From Advenella sp. FME57 (GTDB lineage: Bacteria > Pseudomonadota > Gammaproteobacteria > Burkholderiales > Burkholderiaceae_B): a DNA stretch of 39,472 bases. Below are positions 39,423-39,472 of the stretch, one piece after another (the first letter of the stretch is position 1; every line of letters begins with the position of its first letter). Location: assembly GCF_014897675.1 (NCBI RefSeq), contig NZ_JABUXU010000025.1, positions 1 through 39,472 of the forward strand. The letters run 5' to 3'. The position numbers and the translations under genes were made by a program. Below the pieces are notes generated by a model. The model saw only the letters and a program-made list of their open reading frames with translations. It did no database searches and was not told the DNA's origin.

Positions 39423-39472
39423 CTATCCCCTAAAATAATACAGCTGAAGCGTAGAATTTTTCTTACACTAAG

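Noticed and set aside
1-39472. CRISPR array or tRNA genes
   Set aside because: No regularly spaced direct repeats and no complete cloverleaf seen anywhere in the window.

Overview
The window reads as most of a lambda-like temperate siphophage, probably an integrated prophage, in a betaproteobacterium. The host call (Burkholderiales, perhaps Alcaligenaceae) is an inference from protein flavour: YdaS-type Cro, a CII-family regulator, DUF4055 portal, a DnaT-like head protein and an IS481 transposase. No ribosomal or housekeeping gene is present to fix the taxon. No integrase, excisionase, att site or lysis cassette is visible, so both phage ends lie outside the window or cannot be recognised.

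Left part, 1-2870: a HEPN-like protein, a candidate orphan small RNA with its own promoter and terminator, a two-helix membrane protein, and an intact IS481-family element that landed directly after that gene's stop codon.

Recombination arm, 3028-8750, mostly leftward: small hypothetical genes, a likely single-strand annealing protein, a YqaJ-type exonuclease and small overlapping genes. A near-consensus LexA box sits just upstream of position 7337. A GNAT acetyltransferase and a strongly structured nested-palindrome element interrupt the arm. The leftward promoter pL, with two operators, lies at 8705-8750, followed at once by an rRNA-like boxA and hairpins that look like a nutL-type antitermination site.

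Between the left and right operators, 8750-19850, lie about 11 kb of accessory genes: membrane proteins, a PD-(D/E)XK nuclease next to an AAA/STAND-like ATPase (candidate anti-phage or exclusion genes), and a leftward run of seven lipoprotein, secreted or membrane genes. The arm ends with a protein made of two fused repressor-like units and a short CI-type repressor. The right operator (19859-19931) repeats the pL architecture. Its perfect operator is in the pR spacer, and a weaker operator is centred about 43 bp upstream of the predicted repressor start, as lambda OR2 is to PRM.

Rightward early genes, 19939-24076: Cro, a CII-type regulator cut in two by an in-frame TAG, an antisense coiled-coil/zinc protein, O-like and P-like replication proteins, a Cys-rich protein, RusA resolvase and a Q-like late regulator.

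Late genes, 24200-39422: a secreted moron, small and large terminase, portal, SPP1 gp7-type head protein, scaffold, capsid, head-tail connectors, tail tube, the tail chaperone pair G/GT with the lambda slippery heptamer GGGAAAG, a 1120-residue tape measure protein and two tail-tip genes. The window stops before the lambda K/I/J equivalents.
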